Counted from the first letter of the stretch, positions 7,262 through 15,329 are shown. The stretch: DNA of 17,249 nt from Lachnospiraceae bacterium (GCA_017475845.1 JAFVEU010000118.1:1-17249); one strand, 5' to 3'. Made by a program: numbers and translations. The notes: generated by a model from the sequence alone, not told the origin.

Positions 7262-10200
7262 AGTATCTCTATCTCCTCATTGAGACACACGGAATATATC
7301 TTTTTCTCCGCCACCGGGATCTTTAATATCTGCTCCAGTGCTTCCCCGTAAAGCTCCAGCTGCTTCCTGTAACGTCTTATAAGTATATCCCTGTCCTTAA
7401 CACGGTCTGTCTTATAGTCCATAACGACGATCTTCCCATCCTCTATAAAGAAGGCGTCAATGATCCCCTGGATCTGCACTGTTTCGTCCTCCGGTCCCCC
7501 GGGAAAGACCAGAGAAGCCTGCTTTCCCATTATAAAGGGCTGTTCCCTGAAGAGGGAGTGCTCCCTGTCTGCAGCGCTCATCCTCTTATAAAGCGGGGTT
7601 TTTAAGAACCCCTGCACATTATAAACACTGACCAGTTCCCTTTCTTCCCCTGAAAGGCTCCCCTCTTTCTCAAGGTTTAAGAGGAACTCTTCCACCTTGT
7701 TTTTCTCGTATCCGAGATCCGGAGGCAGAAGGCTCATGACCTTATGGAAAACGGTTCCCCTGAGTGCCGCGGCCTCCCTGCTCCTCTTCTCTTCCTTTTT
7801 CCTCTCCTTTTTTTCTTCTTCGCTTTCTTCGGAGATAAGCTCCGTGATATCCCGGGGCTCTTCCCCCTCTACCTCCATGCTCTTTATCTTAAGCTCCGAA
7901 ACGCTGACCTTTGAGGGAGTTATAAGAGCCGCCTTATGAGCGTATTCAAAGTGCAGCTCCTCCGAAAGCTTATTATACCTCTCACTGTCCATGACGGCAC
8001 CGGATGCTGTTACCGCTTCCCGGGAAAGCATCATTTCTTCCGCTTCCTCCACCCTCTCTTCCACCAGCTCCTCCGGGGAGATATAAAGCCTTTCCATGGT
8101 ATCGGAAAGCTCCCTGCCGCTACCTGATTGAAGGGCGGCCATTATGAAATCCAGGAAGGAATTGGCATTTTCGGCGCTGTATAACTTTTCTTCCGTCTTA
8201 TTCCTGTCCTTCACGGTACCGGTGATAAAAAGCTTTTCCTTCGCTCTGGTAAGCCCCACATACAGAACCCTCATCTCCTCCCCGGTGCCGTCAAGCCTTA
8301 TCCTGTAGGAGGAAACATTTTTAAGTAAAGGCTTTATTATAAGCTTTCTCTCCTGATCCGTGATATTTAAGCCTATACCCAGATCCTTATGGATGATCAC
8401 GGCCTCCGTGGCATCGGAACGGTTAAACTGCCTGTCGGCATTTGCCAGGAAGACCACGGGGAACTCAAGCCCCTTTGACTTATGGATGCTCATGATCCTT
8501 ACGGCCTCTGCCCCTCCGGTCTTTCCCGCTTCCCCGAAGTCCAGATCATATTTCTTCATCTTTTCGATATATCTTAAAAAGCGGAAAAGCCCTCTGTAGC
8601 TCGTGCTCTCAAAGTCCGCCGCTTTTTTGACAAGGAGCTCCAGATTCTCCCGGCTCCCGTCGTTCTTGGTCATGGCTAAAAGATCGTATCCCTCTCCGAT
8701 AAGCTGCTTGATAAGCTCGTGAAGGGGGGTATAATGCAGCATCTCCCTGTATCTCTCAAGCTTTTTAAGAAAGACCCCCGCCTTTTCCTTAAGCTCCTCC
8801 CCGTACTCCCCCTTTGTCAGGGCGTCATACATAAGCCCCTCTTTGTGAGAAGCCCTTATAAGCGAGAGATCCGCGTCATTAAGGCCGCCGAAGGGGCTTT
8901 TCAACACCGCTATGAGCGGGATATCCTGCCGTGGATTGTCTATGATATTAAGGAAATTAAGGACATCCCTTACTTCCCTTGTCTTGAAATAGCCGCCGGT
9001 CCTCTCCGTGACAGCAGGGATCCCCCTGCTCTTAAGCACGTCCCTTATGACCTCATCCACACCGGAGGCTGTACGGAGGAGCACTGCAAAGTCCGAGTAT
9101 CCGGCCTTTCTCTTAACGATGCTGCCATCCTTCCTTTCGGTGATCTCGAAGCTTCCCACCATGGAAGCGATCCTGGATGCTATATAAGCAGCCTCCAGCT
9201 CGGGTTTCTCAATATCCGTATTGTTTCCCCTCTCCAGGAGGCAGAGCTCGGTCTTACAGGCTTCCGTATCGCTGTCATAGCCTTCCCCGTAATACAGATA
9301 CTGGTCTTCATCATATTCTATGCCCCCGGTGTCCTCATGCATTATCCCTTTGAAAAGGGCGTTCACCGAAGCTATGACACAGCTTCTGGACCTGTAATTC
9401 CTGTTAAGCAGGATCCTTTCGCTGTCGGGGTCACTTTCATAGCTCTTAAATCTCTTCATGAAGATCTCCGGTTCCGAAAGCCTGAAGCCGTAAATGCTCT
9501 GCTTCACATCCCCCACGCAGAAATAGTTGTTTTTCCCGGCGACCCTTGTGAGAATGGCTTCCTGGATTCCGTTGTTGTCCTGATACTCGTCTGTCATGAC
9601 CTCCCTGTAGAAATCCCTGTAGCTATCTCCCGCATCGCTCTTCAATACGGAAAGTGCAAAGTGCTCCAGATCCGAAAAATCAAGGACCCCCTTCTTTTCC
9701 TTCTTTTCCCCGGTCCTTGACCTGTATTTAAGAGTCAGTCCCACAAGCTCCCTTACTGCGGTAAGAGAGAGCTTAAGCTCGGATATCACCTGTTCTTTAT
9801 CCTTGGAAAAAAGGTCATTCCTAAGCTTAATTAAAAGATCCTTTTTACTGTTCCTTATATCCTTTACCCTGGTCCTAAGATCCGGATCCACCCCCTCATC
9901 CTTTTTGGAGGAAAGACGGTCAAACGTAAGGAGCTTAAGGGCTTCATACCTCTTTTCATAGCTTTTCTCCGCAAGGGCCGAAAAAACCGCAGCTCTTTCA
10001 TCCTGTAAGAGAGGCAGGTACATATAGGGTCCCGGCGCTTCCTTTGACAGGCTTATAAGCTGATCGTACTCCTTAAGGGCAGTCCCTAAGATGCTGTTGG
10101 ACAGAGCGATGACCGGTTCCTCCCAGCAGGAAGGCTCCGTCTCCGCTTTCTCATAGGGGATGATAAGGGATTTCAGCCACTCCTCAGGATCCTCCCTGGA

Positions 10201-10743
10201 ATCGGCCTTTTTAGAGAGGGTCATAAGGGTTTCCGCTATATCCCTGTCCTCCTTCCCCGGGGAGCAGAGGCTCAGGAGCCGGTCAAAGTCCTCCCTGCCT
10301 TCTTCATAAGCCTCGTTCAGGATCTCATCGCAGGCATCCTCCCTTATCATCTCCATCTCGTTCTCGTCCCCTACCCTGAAGGCCGGGTCAATGGAGAGCT
10401 CTTCGAAATTCTCCCTTATGACCTTCACGCAAAAAGCGTCAATGGTCATAAAGCTTGCGTTGTGTATGAGGTTTAGCTGCTCTCTCAGCCGCTCGTTCTC
10501 AGGCTCCGAAAGCAGGGCTTCCGACAGCCTTTTCCTTATCCTGTCCTTCATTTCAGAGGCTGCCGCATTGGTGAAGGTAACAGTAAGGATCCTGTCGATA
10601 TCCACGTTGTCATCGGGGTCCATCACCCTTTTTATCACCCGTTCCACCAGTACCGAGGTCTTGCCCGAGCCTGCTGCTGCGCTCACAAGGATATTCTTAT
10701 TTCTTAAATTGATGACTTTTTCCTGTTCCGGACTGAATTTCAT
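7258..10743 (-). CDS. addA: ATP-dependent helicase/nuclease subunit A
   Basis: AddA is the UvrD-like 3'-5' helicase and nuclease subunit of AddAB. This complex resects double-strand breaks up to a Chi site and loads RecA. From the chosen ATG it has 1161 residues, close to the usual 1200 or so. Visible are Walker A (AAAGSGKT, 22-29), the DEYQD Walker B box (385-389), RVLYVGLTRAKEKL near the end of the helicase core, and a C-terminal RecB-type nuclease domain with GIID, D1109-Y-K1111 and QLELYG. A longer frame starts 18 codons upstream (10797). It is rejected because homologues begin just before the EQEKVI block and because AAAAGG sits 7 nt before this ATG. The gene follows addB by 82 nt and overlaps the CPBP gene by 4 nt. 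Confidence 0.97.
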   Translation of the reverse strand: MKFSPEQEKVINLRNKNILVSAAAGSGKTSVLVERVIKRVMDPDDNVDIDRILTVTFTNAAASEMKDRIRKRLSEALLSEPENERLREQLNLIHNASFMTIDAFCVKVIRENFEELSIDPAFRVGDENEMEMIREDACDEILNEAYEEGREDFDRLLSLCSPGKEDRDIAETLMTLSKKADSREDPEEWLKSLIIPYEKAETEPSCWEEPVIALSNSILGTALKEYDQLISLSKEAPGPYMYLPLLQDERAAVFSALAEKSYEKRYEALKLLTFDRLSSKKDEGVDPDLRTRVKDIRNSKKDLLIKLRNDLFSKDKEQVISELKLSLTAVRELVGLTLKYRSRTGEKKEKKGVLDFSDLEHFALSVLKSDAGDSYRDFYREVMTDEYQDNNGIQEAILTRVAGKNNYFCVGDVKQSIYGFRLSEPEIFMKRFKSYESDPDSERILLNRNYRSRSCVIASVNALFKGIMHEDTGGIEYDEDQYLYYGEGYDSDTEACKTELCLLERGNNTDIEKPELEAAYIASRIASMVGSFEITERKDGSIVKRKAGYSDFAVLLRTASGVDEVIRDVLKSRGIPAVTERTGGYFKTREVRDVLNFLNIIDNPRQDIPLIAVLKSPFGGLNDADLSLIRASHKEGLMYDALTKGEYGEELKEKAGVFLKKLERYREMLHYTPLHELIKQLIGEGYDLLAMTKNDGSRENLELLVKKAADFESTSYRGLFRFLRYIEKMKKYDLDFGEAGKTGGAEAVRIMSIHKSKGLEFPVVFLANADRQFNRSDATEAVIIHKDLGIGLNITDQERKLIIKPLLKNVSSYRIRLDGTGEEMRVLYVGLTRAKEKLFITGTVKDRNKTEEKLYSAENANSFLDFIMAALQSGSGRELSDTMERLYISPEELVEERVEEAEEMMLSREAVTASGAVMDSERYNKLSEELHFEYAHKAALITPSKVSVSELKIKSMEVEGEEPRDITELISEESEEEKKERKKEEKRSREAAALRGTVFHKVMSLLPPDLGYEKNKVEEFLLNLEKEGSLSGEERELVSVYNVQGFLKTPLYKRMSAADREHSLFREQPFIMGKQASLVFPGGPEDETVQIQGIIDAFFIEDGKIVVMDYKTDRVKDRDILIRRYRKQLELYGEALEQILKIPVAEKKIYSVCLNEEIEIL

Positions 10744-10750
10744 ATTTAAA

Positions 10751-10756
10751 CCTTTT
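10751..10756 (-). promoter_or_regulatory. Ribosome binding site that decides the addA start
   Basis: The minus strand reads AAAAGG, 7 nt before the ATG at 10743. It favours this start over the upstream TTG/ATG pair at 10794-10797. Confidence 0.6.
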
Positions 10757-10772
10757 GCCGCAGGCACCCATG

Positions 10773-10801
10773 AGGTTTGAAGGTCAAATACCATCAAACC
10801 T
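10773..10801 (-). repeat. Inverted repeat in the addB-addA gap
   Basis: AGGTTTGA (10773-10780) and TCAAACCT (10794-10801) are perfect 8-bp arms around a 13-nt loop. No T run follows on the minus strand, so it is not a typical terminator. It could form a modest hairpin in the addB-addA mRNA and would cover the alternative upstream addA starts. Confidence 0.5.
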
Positions 10802-10825
10802 TGTACCTGTCACTCCAAATCTGTT

Positions 10826-13800
10826 TCAGACTGTGGCTTCCTCCATCTTAGCGAAGATCTCTGTCCTGTCCTTTATCTTATTGAGGATTCTCTCCTTAAA
10901 GCCCGGTGCCCCTCTTTCAAACCTGCAGCAGTCATTGAACTCACAGTAGTCGCAGGGGCTCTTTTTATCATAGACTGCGGGCTCGGGCTCATATTCGCCT
11001 TTTTTTATCCTGTCCGTAAGCTCTAAAGCCTTCTTTCGCACATATTCCGATATTATCCTGAAGTCCTCCGTCGAAGCCACCGAGGAGCTTGAGGAAAAGC
11101 TGCCGTCCTTATTAAATGAAACCGGCACCACAAGGGACTTCTTTTCAAAATCACTGTCGAAAAGCCTGATGACCGATTCGTCACTGTTGACTATCCCCCG
11201 GAGTTTAAGGGAATCCATGATCTTCCCCTGAAGCTCCTCCCCGGAACCATTTGCCAGCTCCTCTTCCTTGATAAGAGGATCATCAATGTGGTAGTAAAAA
11301 AGCCCCGCAGGCCTCACTTCCCTGTCGGGATGAGCGATCTTAATAACCTCCATGGCGCCGTTTAAGTACACGGCAAGCTGCAGATCCAGAGCGTAATATA
11401 TCCTTGAAAGATCAAAGGCCTTGTTTCCCGACTTGTAATCTATGACCGAGACATAGAGTACGCTGCCGTCCTCCGCAGTGTCTATCCTGTCTATCCTGCC
11501 TCTGAAGCCCTCGCTCCTGAACTCCTTTTCAAAAAGCTCCGGTTCAAACTTTCCGCTTCCGGACTGCTTCTTTAGTACCTTTACCGTGGTAAGGAGTATC
11601 CTCCTCACTCTTTTTATAAAATAGCGGTTCCGCTCACTGCTTAGGAGCACCACGTTCTCGTTTTCACTTAGGAACCTGTTCAACGCTTCCTCTGCTGTCT
11701 GCTCTGCTTCCTCATCGCTAAGCTCCCCGTAGCGGCGCCCTTTTTCGTGGATGATCTCGGAGCATATATTTAACACATTATGGAGAAGGGTCCCCAGATC
11801 CCGCCTTTCAAAGCCGAATTCCTCCCTTTCCATGGCTCTTAAGCCGTACAGCATAAAGTGACGGTAGGCGCATTCAGCAAATTTCTCAAGCCTTGTGGGG
11901 CTTATGTCGCCTGATTCCCCGTAGAGTGCGTGTATCACAGCCTTTGAAACCGGATCCTTCCCCTTTACGGCAAATGCGAAATCCAGTATCTCCCGGGCTT
12001 TTTTCAGGAGCTCCGGCTCCTTTGAAATAAAGGAATAAAGCTCTCCCGCCTTTTTTATATCCTCTCCCGGTCTAAGGGAAACCGCAAAGCTCTTAAGGAG
12101 AGTATCTTCGGTGACTGCTCTCTCCCTTATCTCCTCTGCACTTAAGAATTCAGTCCCAAGATCCGGGAAGATCCGCTCTATCTCACTAAGGAAAAACGAG
12201 GGATTCCTTACCTTTCCCTCCCCGTCCTCCATGGAAAAAGAGAGGTAAAGCCTTTCCGAGGGTCTGGTGACGTTCATATAGAAGTAGAGCTTCTGCAGTC
12301 CTGTTCTCTCCCTTAATGTGGGTGACAGCTCCATTCCTTTTTCCCTGATGCTCTCTCTGTCCGGATCGGATAAAAGCCCCCCGCCGGAACCTGCTTTGGG
12401 AATAAGGGAATCATTCATCCCAAGGAGAAAGAGAACCTTAAGACCATCCATCCGGCTCCTTTCCAGATCCCCTGCCTTCAGGGCATCCATACCCGGGGGC
12501 AGCACCCCTATCTTTACCGCTTCCATTCCCGCGTCCAGAAGCTCCGCATATTCGGAAAACTTCATGTTTTCGTCGGGGATCAGGCTTTCTATCTTATTGA
12601 AAAGCTCATCCACCTTATCCCCTATCCTTGAAAATACGGAAGCAGAGCTCAGATCTCCCTCTTTCTCAAAATCCTCCGCCAGTCTTTCGGTCTTTTCCCT
12701 GATGCCGGATCTGTCTATGAATCTTTTTAATTCTTCTGTAAAATAACGAGCGCTCTTTTTACCACCCTGCATGCTTTCAATAAGGGGGTCCAGAAGCTTC
12801 CATAGCTTTTCTCTTGCGCTGTTTACCCGGATAAGCTCCTCCTCCGTAATGCCTGCCGTATGTATGACAAAGGGTTCTGCATACTTTTTCCTCCCCTTTA
12901 TGTTCATGGCCCTCACATAGTTTTCAAGCATATCCGCTTCCTCTGTGCTTAAGTCCGTAAAGCCGGTGCGGATAAAATGAAAGACGCTCTCATAGCTCAT
13001 GTTCTCGGCCACAGCATTTAAGGCGGACCGGATAAACTCGGTATAGGGGTTCAGCATCAGCTCCGTGGTGGAATCAATGAAAAGGGGAAGTCCTTCCCTT
13101 TCGGAGGCCTCCTTAAGCAGGCGGGCGTATTCTCCGGGCTCCGACATTACGATCCCTATCTCCCTGTATCTAAATCCCTCTCTTATGAGCCTTAGTATCT
13201 CGGAAATGACGAAAGCCACTTCATTTTCCGGAGTTGTGGTTCTTATGATCCTTATGCTGTCCCTTATCTTTCCCTCTTTATCACTCCCAAGCTTCCCTCC
13301 GGCAAAGCTTTTTCTCCGGAAAAGATTCTTTTCAAGTCTTGAAAGCCCGGGATTCAGCTTAAAGCGCCCCTCCTTATTATCATAAAAATGCAGGGTCTCG
13401 ACCTTAAAGCCCGCGTCAGAGGCTATACGTCTCATCCTTTCCACAGTGTTCACGGAAAGAGCGAAAAGATCCCCGTCCTCCCCGTCATAATCAAGGCAGA
13501 GGGAGACTTCATCCACATATCTGAAGATCGCCTCCAGGAACCTGTACTGTATGGGTGTGAAGCCGGTGAAATCATCCAGAAAGATCTCCGCTCCCTTAAG
13601 GAAGGCGGCCCTCCCCGCAGCCTCGGCGGCCCAGTCCAGAAGCTCCTCCCTTGTCACATATCTTTCCTCGGTCTTTTCCCTGAAGGCCTTATAAAGTACG
13701 GCAATATCCCTAAGCTTCATGGAAAGATATTTCTTATCCGTGTTTTCCGAAAGCTTCATAAGCTCTTCGGGACTTATCCCATACTGCACGAACTCCGAGA

Positions 13801-14179
13801 TGATGGATTTGATCTCGTTTATATAGCCTGTCCTTGAGATATTTTTCCTGAGGACCGTGAGATTCTTTTCCTGCTCCCTTATGACTCCCTTAAGGATCAG
13901 GTTCTTTCCGGTGTCGTCAATGATCTCCCCCGCATTTCCCCCGGCGTTGTCAAAGATCCTGTGGGAAAGACGCTGAAAGGACAGAACGTCGATGTTCAAT
14001 ATCCCCTTTCTGTCAGACATGGAAATAAGGGCATCCGTAACCGAATGGGACACCTGCTCCGGAACCATCACTATGAAGTTTTTCCCCGGATCCGCCTCTG
14101 CTCTTTCGATCAGGCGCTTTAACATGGCCCTGCTCTTTCCGCTGCCCGAAGGTCCGAGAAGAATTCTGAGAGTTGACAT
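10826..14179 (-). CDS. addB: ATP-dependent helicase/nuclease subunit B
   Basis: AddB is the second subunit of AddAB. It contributes Chi recognition and the nuclease that cuts the 5'-ended strand. The 1117-residue protein begins with a Walker A (GPSGSGKS, 9-16) in a degenerate helicase fold. The C-terminal RecB-type nuclease domain contains GRIDRID, D914-Y-K916 and a QLAVYL motif. C770 in the FAECAYRHF block, together with C1076, C1079 and C1085 (C-x2-C-x5-C), reproduces the four 4Fe-4S ligands known from Bacillus AddB. The ATG has AGAGGG about 5 nt upstream. The gene leads the addB-addA-CPBP-DUF6106-like cluster. Its start codon is overlapped by the -35 box of the divergent tRNA-Arg promoter. 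Its own promoter is not clear; see the separate entry. Confidence 0.97.
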   Translation of the reverse strand: MSTLRILLGPSGSGKSRAMLKRLIERAEADPGKNFIVMVPEQVSHSVTDALISMSDRKGILNIDVLSFQRLSHRIFDNAGGNAGEIIDDTGKNLILKGVIREQEKNLTVLRKNISRTGYINEIKSIISEFVQYGISPEELMKLSENTDKKYLSMKLRDIAVLYKAFREKTEERYVTREELLDWAAEAAGRAAFLKGAEIFLDDFTGFTPIQYRFLEAIFRYVDEVSLCLDYDGEDGDLFALSVNTVERMRRIASDAGFKVETLHFYDNKEGRFKLNPGLSRLEKNLFRRKSFAGGKLGSDKEGKIRDSIRIIRTTTPENEVAFVISEILRLIREGFRYREIGIVMSEPGEYARLLKEASEREGLPLFIDSTTELMLNPYTEFIRSALNAVAENMSYESVFHFIRTGFTDLSTEEADMLENYVRAMNIKGRKKYAEPFVIHTAGITEEELIRVNSAREKLWKLLDPLIESMQGGKKSARYFTEELKRFIDRSGIREKTERLAEDFEKEGDLSSASVFSRIGDKVDELFNKIESLIPDENMKFSEYAELLDAGMEAVKIGVLPPGMDALKAGDLERSRMDGLKVLFLLGMNDSLIPKAGSGGGLLSDPDRESIREKGMELSPTLRERTGLQKLYFYMNVTRPSERLYLSFSMEDGEGKVRNPSFFLSEIERIFPDLGTEFLSAEEIRERAVTEDTLLKSFAVSLRPGEDIKKAGELYSFISKEPELLKKAREILDFAFAVKGKDPVSKAVIHALYGESGDISPTRLEKFAECAYRHFMLYGLRAMEREEFGFERRDLGTLLHNVLNICSEIIHEKGRRYGELSDEEAEQTAEEALNRFLSENENVVLLSSERNRYFIKRVRRILLTTVKVLKKQSGSGKFEPELFEKEFRSEGFRGRIDRIDTAEDGSVLYVSVIDYKSGNKAFDLSRIYYALDLQLAVYLNGAMEVIKIAHPDREVRPAGLFYYHIDDPLIKEEELANGSGEELQGKIMDSLKLRGIVNSDESVIRLFDSDFEKKSLVVPVSFNKDGSFSSSSSVASTEDFRIISEYVRKKALELTDRIKKGEYEPEPAVYDKKSPCDYCEFNDCCRFERGAPGFKERILNKIKDRTEIFAKMEEATV

Positions 14180-14201
14180 TTCATCCCTCTTTTTTTATAA
14201 T
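14173..14201 (+). promoter_or_regulatory. Consensus sigma-A promoter for tRNA-Arg
   Basis: The plus strand has TTGACA (14173-14178), a spacer of exactly 17 bp and TATAAT (14196-14201), a full match to the housekeeping promoter consensus. The start site would be near 14208, about 104 nt before the mature tRNA. The -35 box shares bases with the addB ATG (minus strand 14179-14177). Confidence 0.8.
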
Positions 14202-14227
14202 AGCTTTTGTTAGTTGTGCCCGATCAA
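14197..14227 (-). promoter_or_regulatory. Weak candidate promoter for addB
   Basis: The minus strand has TATTAT (14202-14197) and TTGATC (14227-14222) separated by 19 bp, longer than ideal. The -10 shares bases with the tRNA promoter's TATAAT on the opposite strand. No better addB promoter is visible, so this is tentative. Confidence 0.25.
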
Positions 14228-14302
14228 AGATCGACGGGAAGCACACGCATTAGAGCCGGCTTCGCCGGAGCGTGTGCGCAGGTCATCGATCAAAGATCGA
14301 CG
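14221..14302 (+). repeat. Two 16-bp direct repeats flanking a larger hairpin in the tRNA-Arg leader
   Basis: CGATCAAAGATCGACG occurs identically at 14221-14236 and 14287-14302. Each copy can fold on itself (CGATC, loop AAA, GATCG). Between them lies a larger hairpin: outer arms GCACACGC (14241-14248) and GCGTGTGC (14270-14277), inner stem CCGGC/GCCGG with loop TTC (14256-14268), and a 7-nt bulge on the 5' side. No T run follows on either strand, so it is not a standard terminator. It lies wholly in the predicted 5' leader of the tRNA transcript, between addB and the tRNA. No ORF was recognised here. Confidence 0.75.
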
Positions 14303-14311
14303 ACAATAAAT

Positions 14312-14385
14312 GCGCGCGTAGCTCAGCTGGATAGAGCGTCTGGCTACGGACCAGAAGGTCGCGAGTTCGAATCTTGTCGCACGCA
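14312..14385 (+). tRNA. tRNA-Arg (anticodon ACG)
   Basis: The 74-nt cloverleaf is complete: acceptor arm 14312-14318 with 14378-14384, D arm GCTC/GAGC, anticodon stem TCTGG/CCAGA with loop CTACGGA (anticodon ACG, 14346-14348), a 5-nt variable loop and a T arm with loop TTCGAAT. It should read CGN arginine codons after A34 is edited to inosine by TadA. CCA is not encoded; the discriminator is A14385. One acceptor pair, C4 against A69 (14315/14381), does not match. The gene has a consensus promoter about 110 nt upstream and a terminator directly after it. Confidence 0.95.
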
Positions 14386-14387
14386 TT

Positions 14388-14421
14388 GGAGCATATCGCC
14401 TCCGGCGATGTGCTCCTTTTT
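14388..14421 (+). terminator. Rho-independent terminator of tRNA-Arg
   Basis: A 13-bp stem with one G-T wobble (14388-14400 with 14404-14416) closes a TCC loop and is followed by five T. It starts 2 nt after the tRNA discriminator base. On the minus strand no T run follows, so it should not stop the convergent GNAT transcript efficiently. Confidence 0.9.
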
Positions 14422-14440
14422 GCATCCGCGCCCCGTCCCT

Positions 14441-15205
14441 TTATTCCTTGATCCTGCTGCAATACACCTCGCACCAGGCCGGCAGGAACCCCGATCTTAC
14501 AGCCGTATCCATGGACAGCGAATGACTTTCGCTGGTGCCGTAAAAAGGCACCTTGTTTATGGACAGCACCTTCCTCTTCATCATTTCCGTAAGGTAGGTT
14601 GCAAGGCCGTGTCCCCTGTACTCCGGCATAACGTCTATCCCTATCTGCCACAGGTTCTTTCCGTCCTCCGAAACCCCCGACATCCCCGCTATCCTGTCCT
14701 TATTTCCCTTTTCCGTAAGGAGCAGGGCCATTCTGTCCGGCTGGGTCTTTGAGAACACCAGGGCATGGTTGAAGGGATTATTCTGACCGTACTTTTTCCC
14801 CCACTCCATGATCTCCTTATCATAGAGCCAGTATGCATCATAGGGCAACTCTTCATATTCGCTGTCCTCAAATTCCCGGTCCGGCAGCATATACACATGA
14901 GTATCGTTGATCTCATATCCGTACTCGTTCAGCTTCCTGTCCAGCTTCCTCAGATTCTCAAATTTGCAGAACCATTCCGGCATACAGTCTTCATACTGTT
15001 CCCTGACCCAGTCTATGATGCTTTTATCCGCCATTATATAGGCATCACCCTTATAGATTATCGCCCGGAAAAAGGGGGAAATGGTCTCCACCTTTCTGGC
15101 TCCCTCCCTTTCCCTGCTCTCATTTATCATGATGCCCCCCGGCTCTTCTATAAGGCAGTTGCAGTCCAGCCTGAACTGCTCCCTGGCCAATGCATTGATA
15201 TCCAT
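14441..15205 (-). CDS. GNAT family N-acetyltransferase
   Basis: The C-terminal half is a GNAT fold. The strand NLWQIGIDV is followed by the acetyl-CoA motif A, YRGHGLATYLTEMM (196-209, R197-x-x-G200-x-A202). Then come a variable region and a GTSESHSLSMDTAVRSGF segment (223-240), which resembles the Asn/Ser-rich motif B of family members. It would transfer an acetyl group from acetyl-CoA to an unknown substrate. The N-terminal 130 residues (LAREQFRLDCNC onward) form an additional domain seen in a clostridial subgroup of uncharacterised GNATs. The chosen ATG gives 254 residues and has AGGGAG 6 nt upstream; an in-frame ATG 14 codons earlier (15247) is possible but less well placed. The gene is convergent with tRNA-Arg, and its stop lies 19 nt from that terminator. 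Confidence 0.88.
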   Translation of the reverse strand: MDINALAREQFRLDCNCLIEEPGGIMINESREREGARKVETISPFFRAIIYKGDAYIMADKSIIDWVREQYEDCMPEWFCKFENLRKLDRKLNEYGYEINDTHVYMLPDREFEDSEYEELPYDAYWLYDKEIMEWGKKYGQNNPFNHALVFSKTQPDRMALLLTEKGNKDRIAGMSGVSEDGKNLWQIGIDVMPEYRGHGLATYLTEMMKRKVLSINKVPFYGTSESHSLSMDTAVRSGFLPAWCEVYCSRIKE

Positions 15206-15211
15206 ATTGAT

Positions 15212-15217
15212 CTCCCT
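15212..15217 (-). promoter_or_regulatory. Ribosome binding site that decides the GNAT start
   Basis: The minus strand reads AGGGAG, 6 nt before the ATG at 15205. It favours that start over the ATG at 15247, whose nearest GAGGG lies about 10 nt away. Confidence 0.6.
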
Positions 15218-15286
15218 GTGGTTTTTGGAGAGCCACGCCATTCCCATGCCGCTTCGTCCCTCACCGGAACAGCGTGGCCTGTGTTC

Positions 15287-15329
15287 CTTTTATAAAAGAG
15301 GCCCCCGGTATCGTGAAACATCGGGGGCC
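15287..15329 (-). terminator. Rho-independent terminator of the chemotaxis gene
   Basis: On the minus strand GGCCCCCG (15329-15322) pairs with CGGGGGCC (15307-15300) around a 14-nt loop, followed by TCTTTTAT. The stem begins 37 nt after the stop codon of the chemotaxis protein and separates it from the GNAT gene. Confidence 0.85.

Noticed and set aside
8719..9720. A 333-codon open frame on the plus strand
   Set aside because: It lies entirely antisense to the addA helicase core. Its translation shows no recognisable family, and addA is unquestionably the coding strand here.
14241..14277. The leader hairpin as a terminator for addB or the tRNA
   Set aside because: No T run follows it on either strand, and it lies upstream of both coding regions rather than at a 3' end.
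14312..14421. An integration site for a mobile element at tRNA-Arg
   Set aside because: No integrase, no repeated tRNA 3' end downstream and no change in gene character were seen; downstream is an ordinary GNAT gene.
14441..14651. A minus-strand open frame of 122 codons (14283-14651) ending within the tRNA region
   Set aside because: It reads out of frame through the GNAT gene and then antisense through the tRNA; the peptide resembles known spurious tRNA-derived translations.
14207..14752. A plus-strand open frame through the tRNA and into the GNAT gene
   Set aside because: It crosses the tRNA and its terminator, and its protein contains translated tRNA sequence, so it is not a gene.
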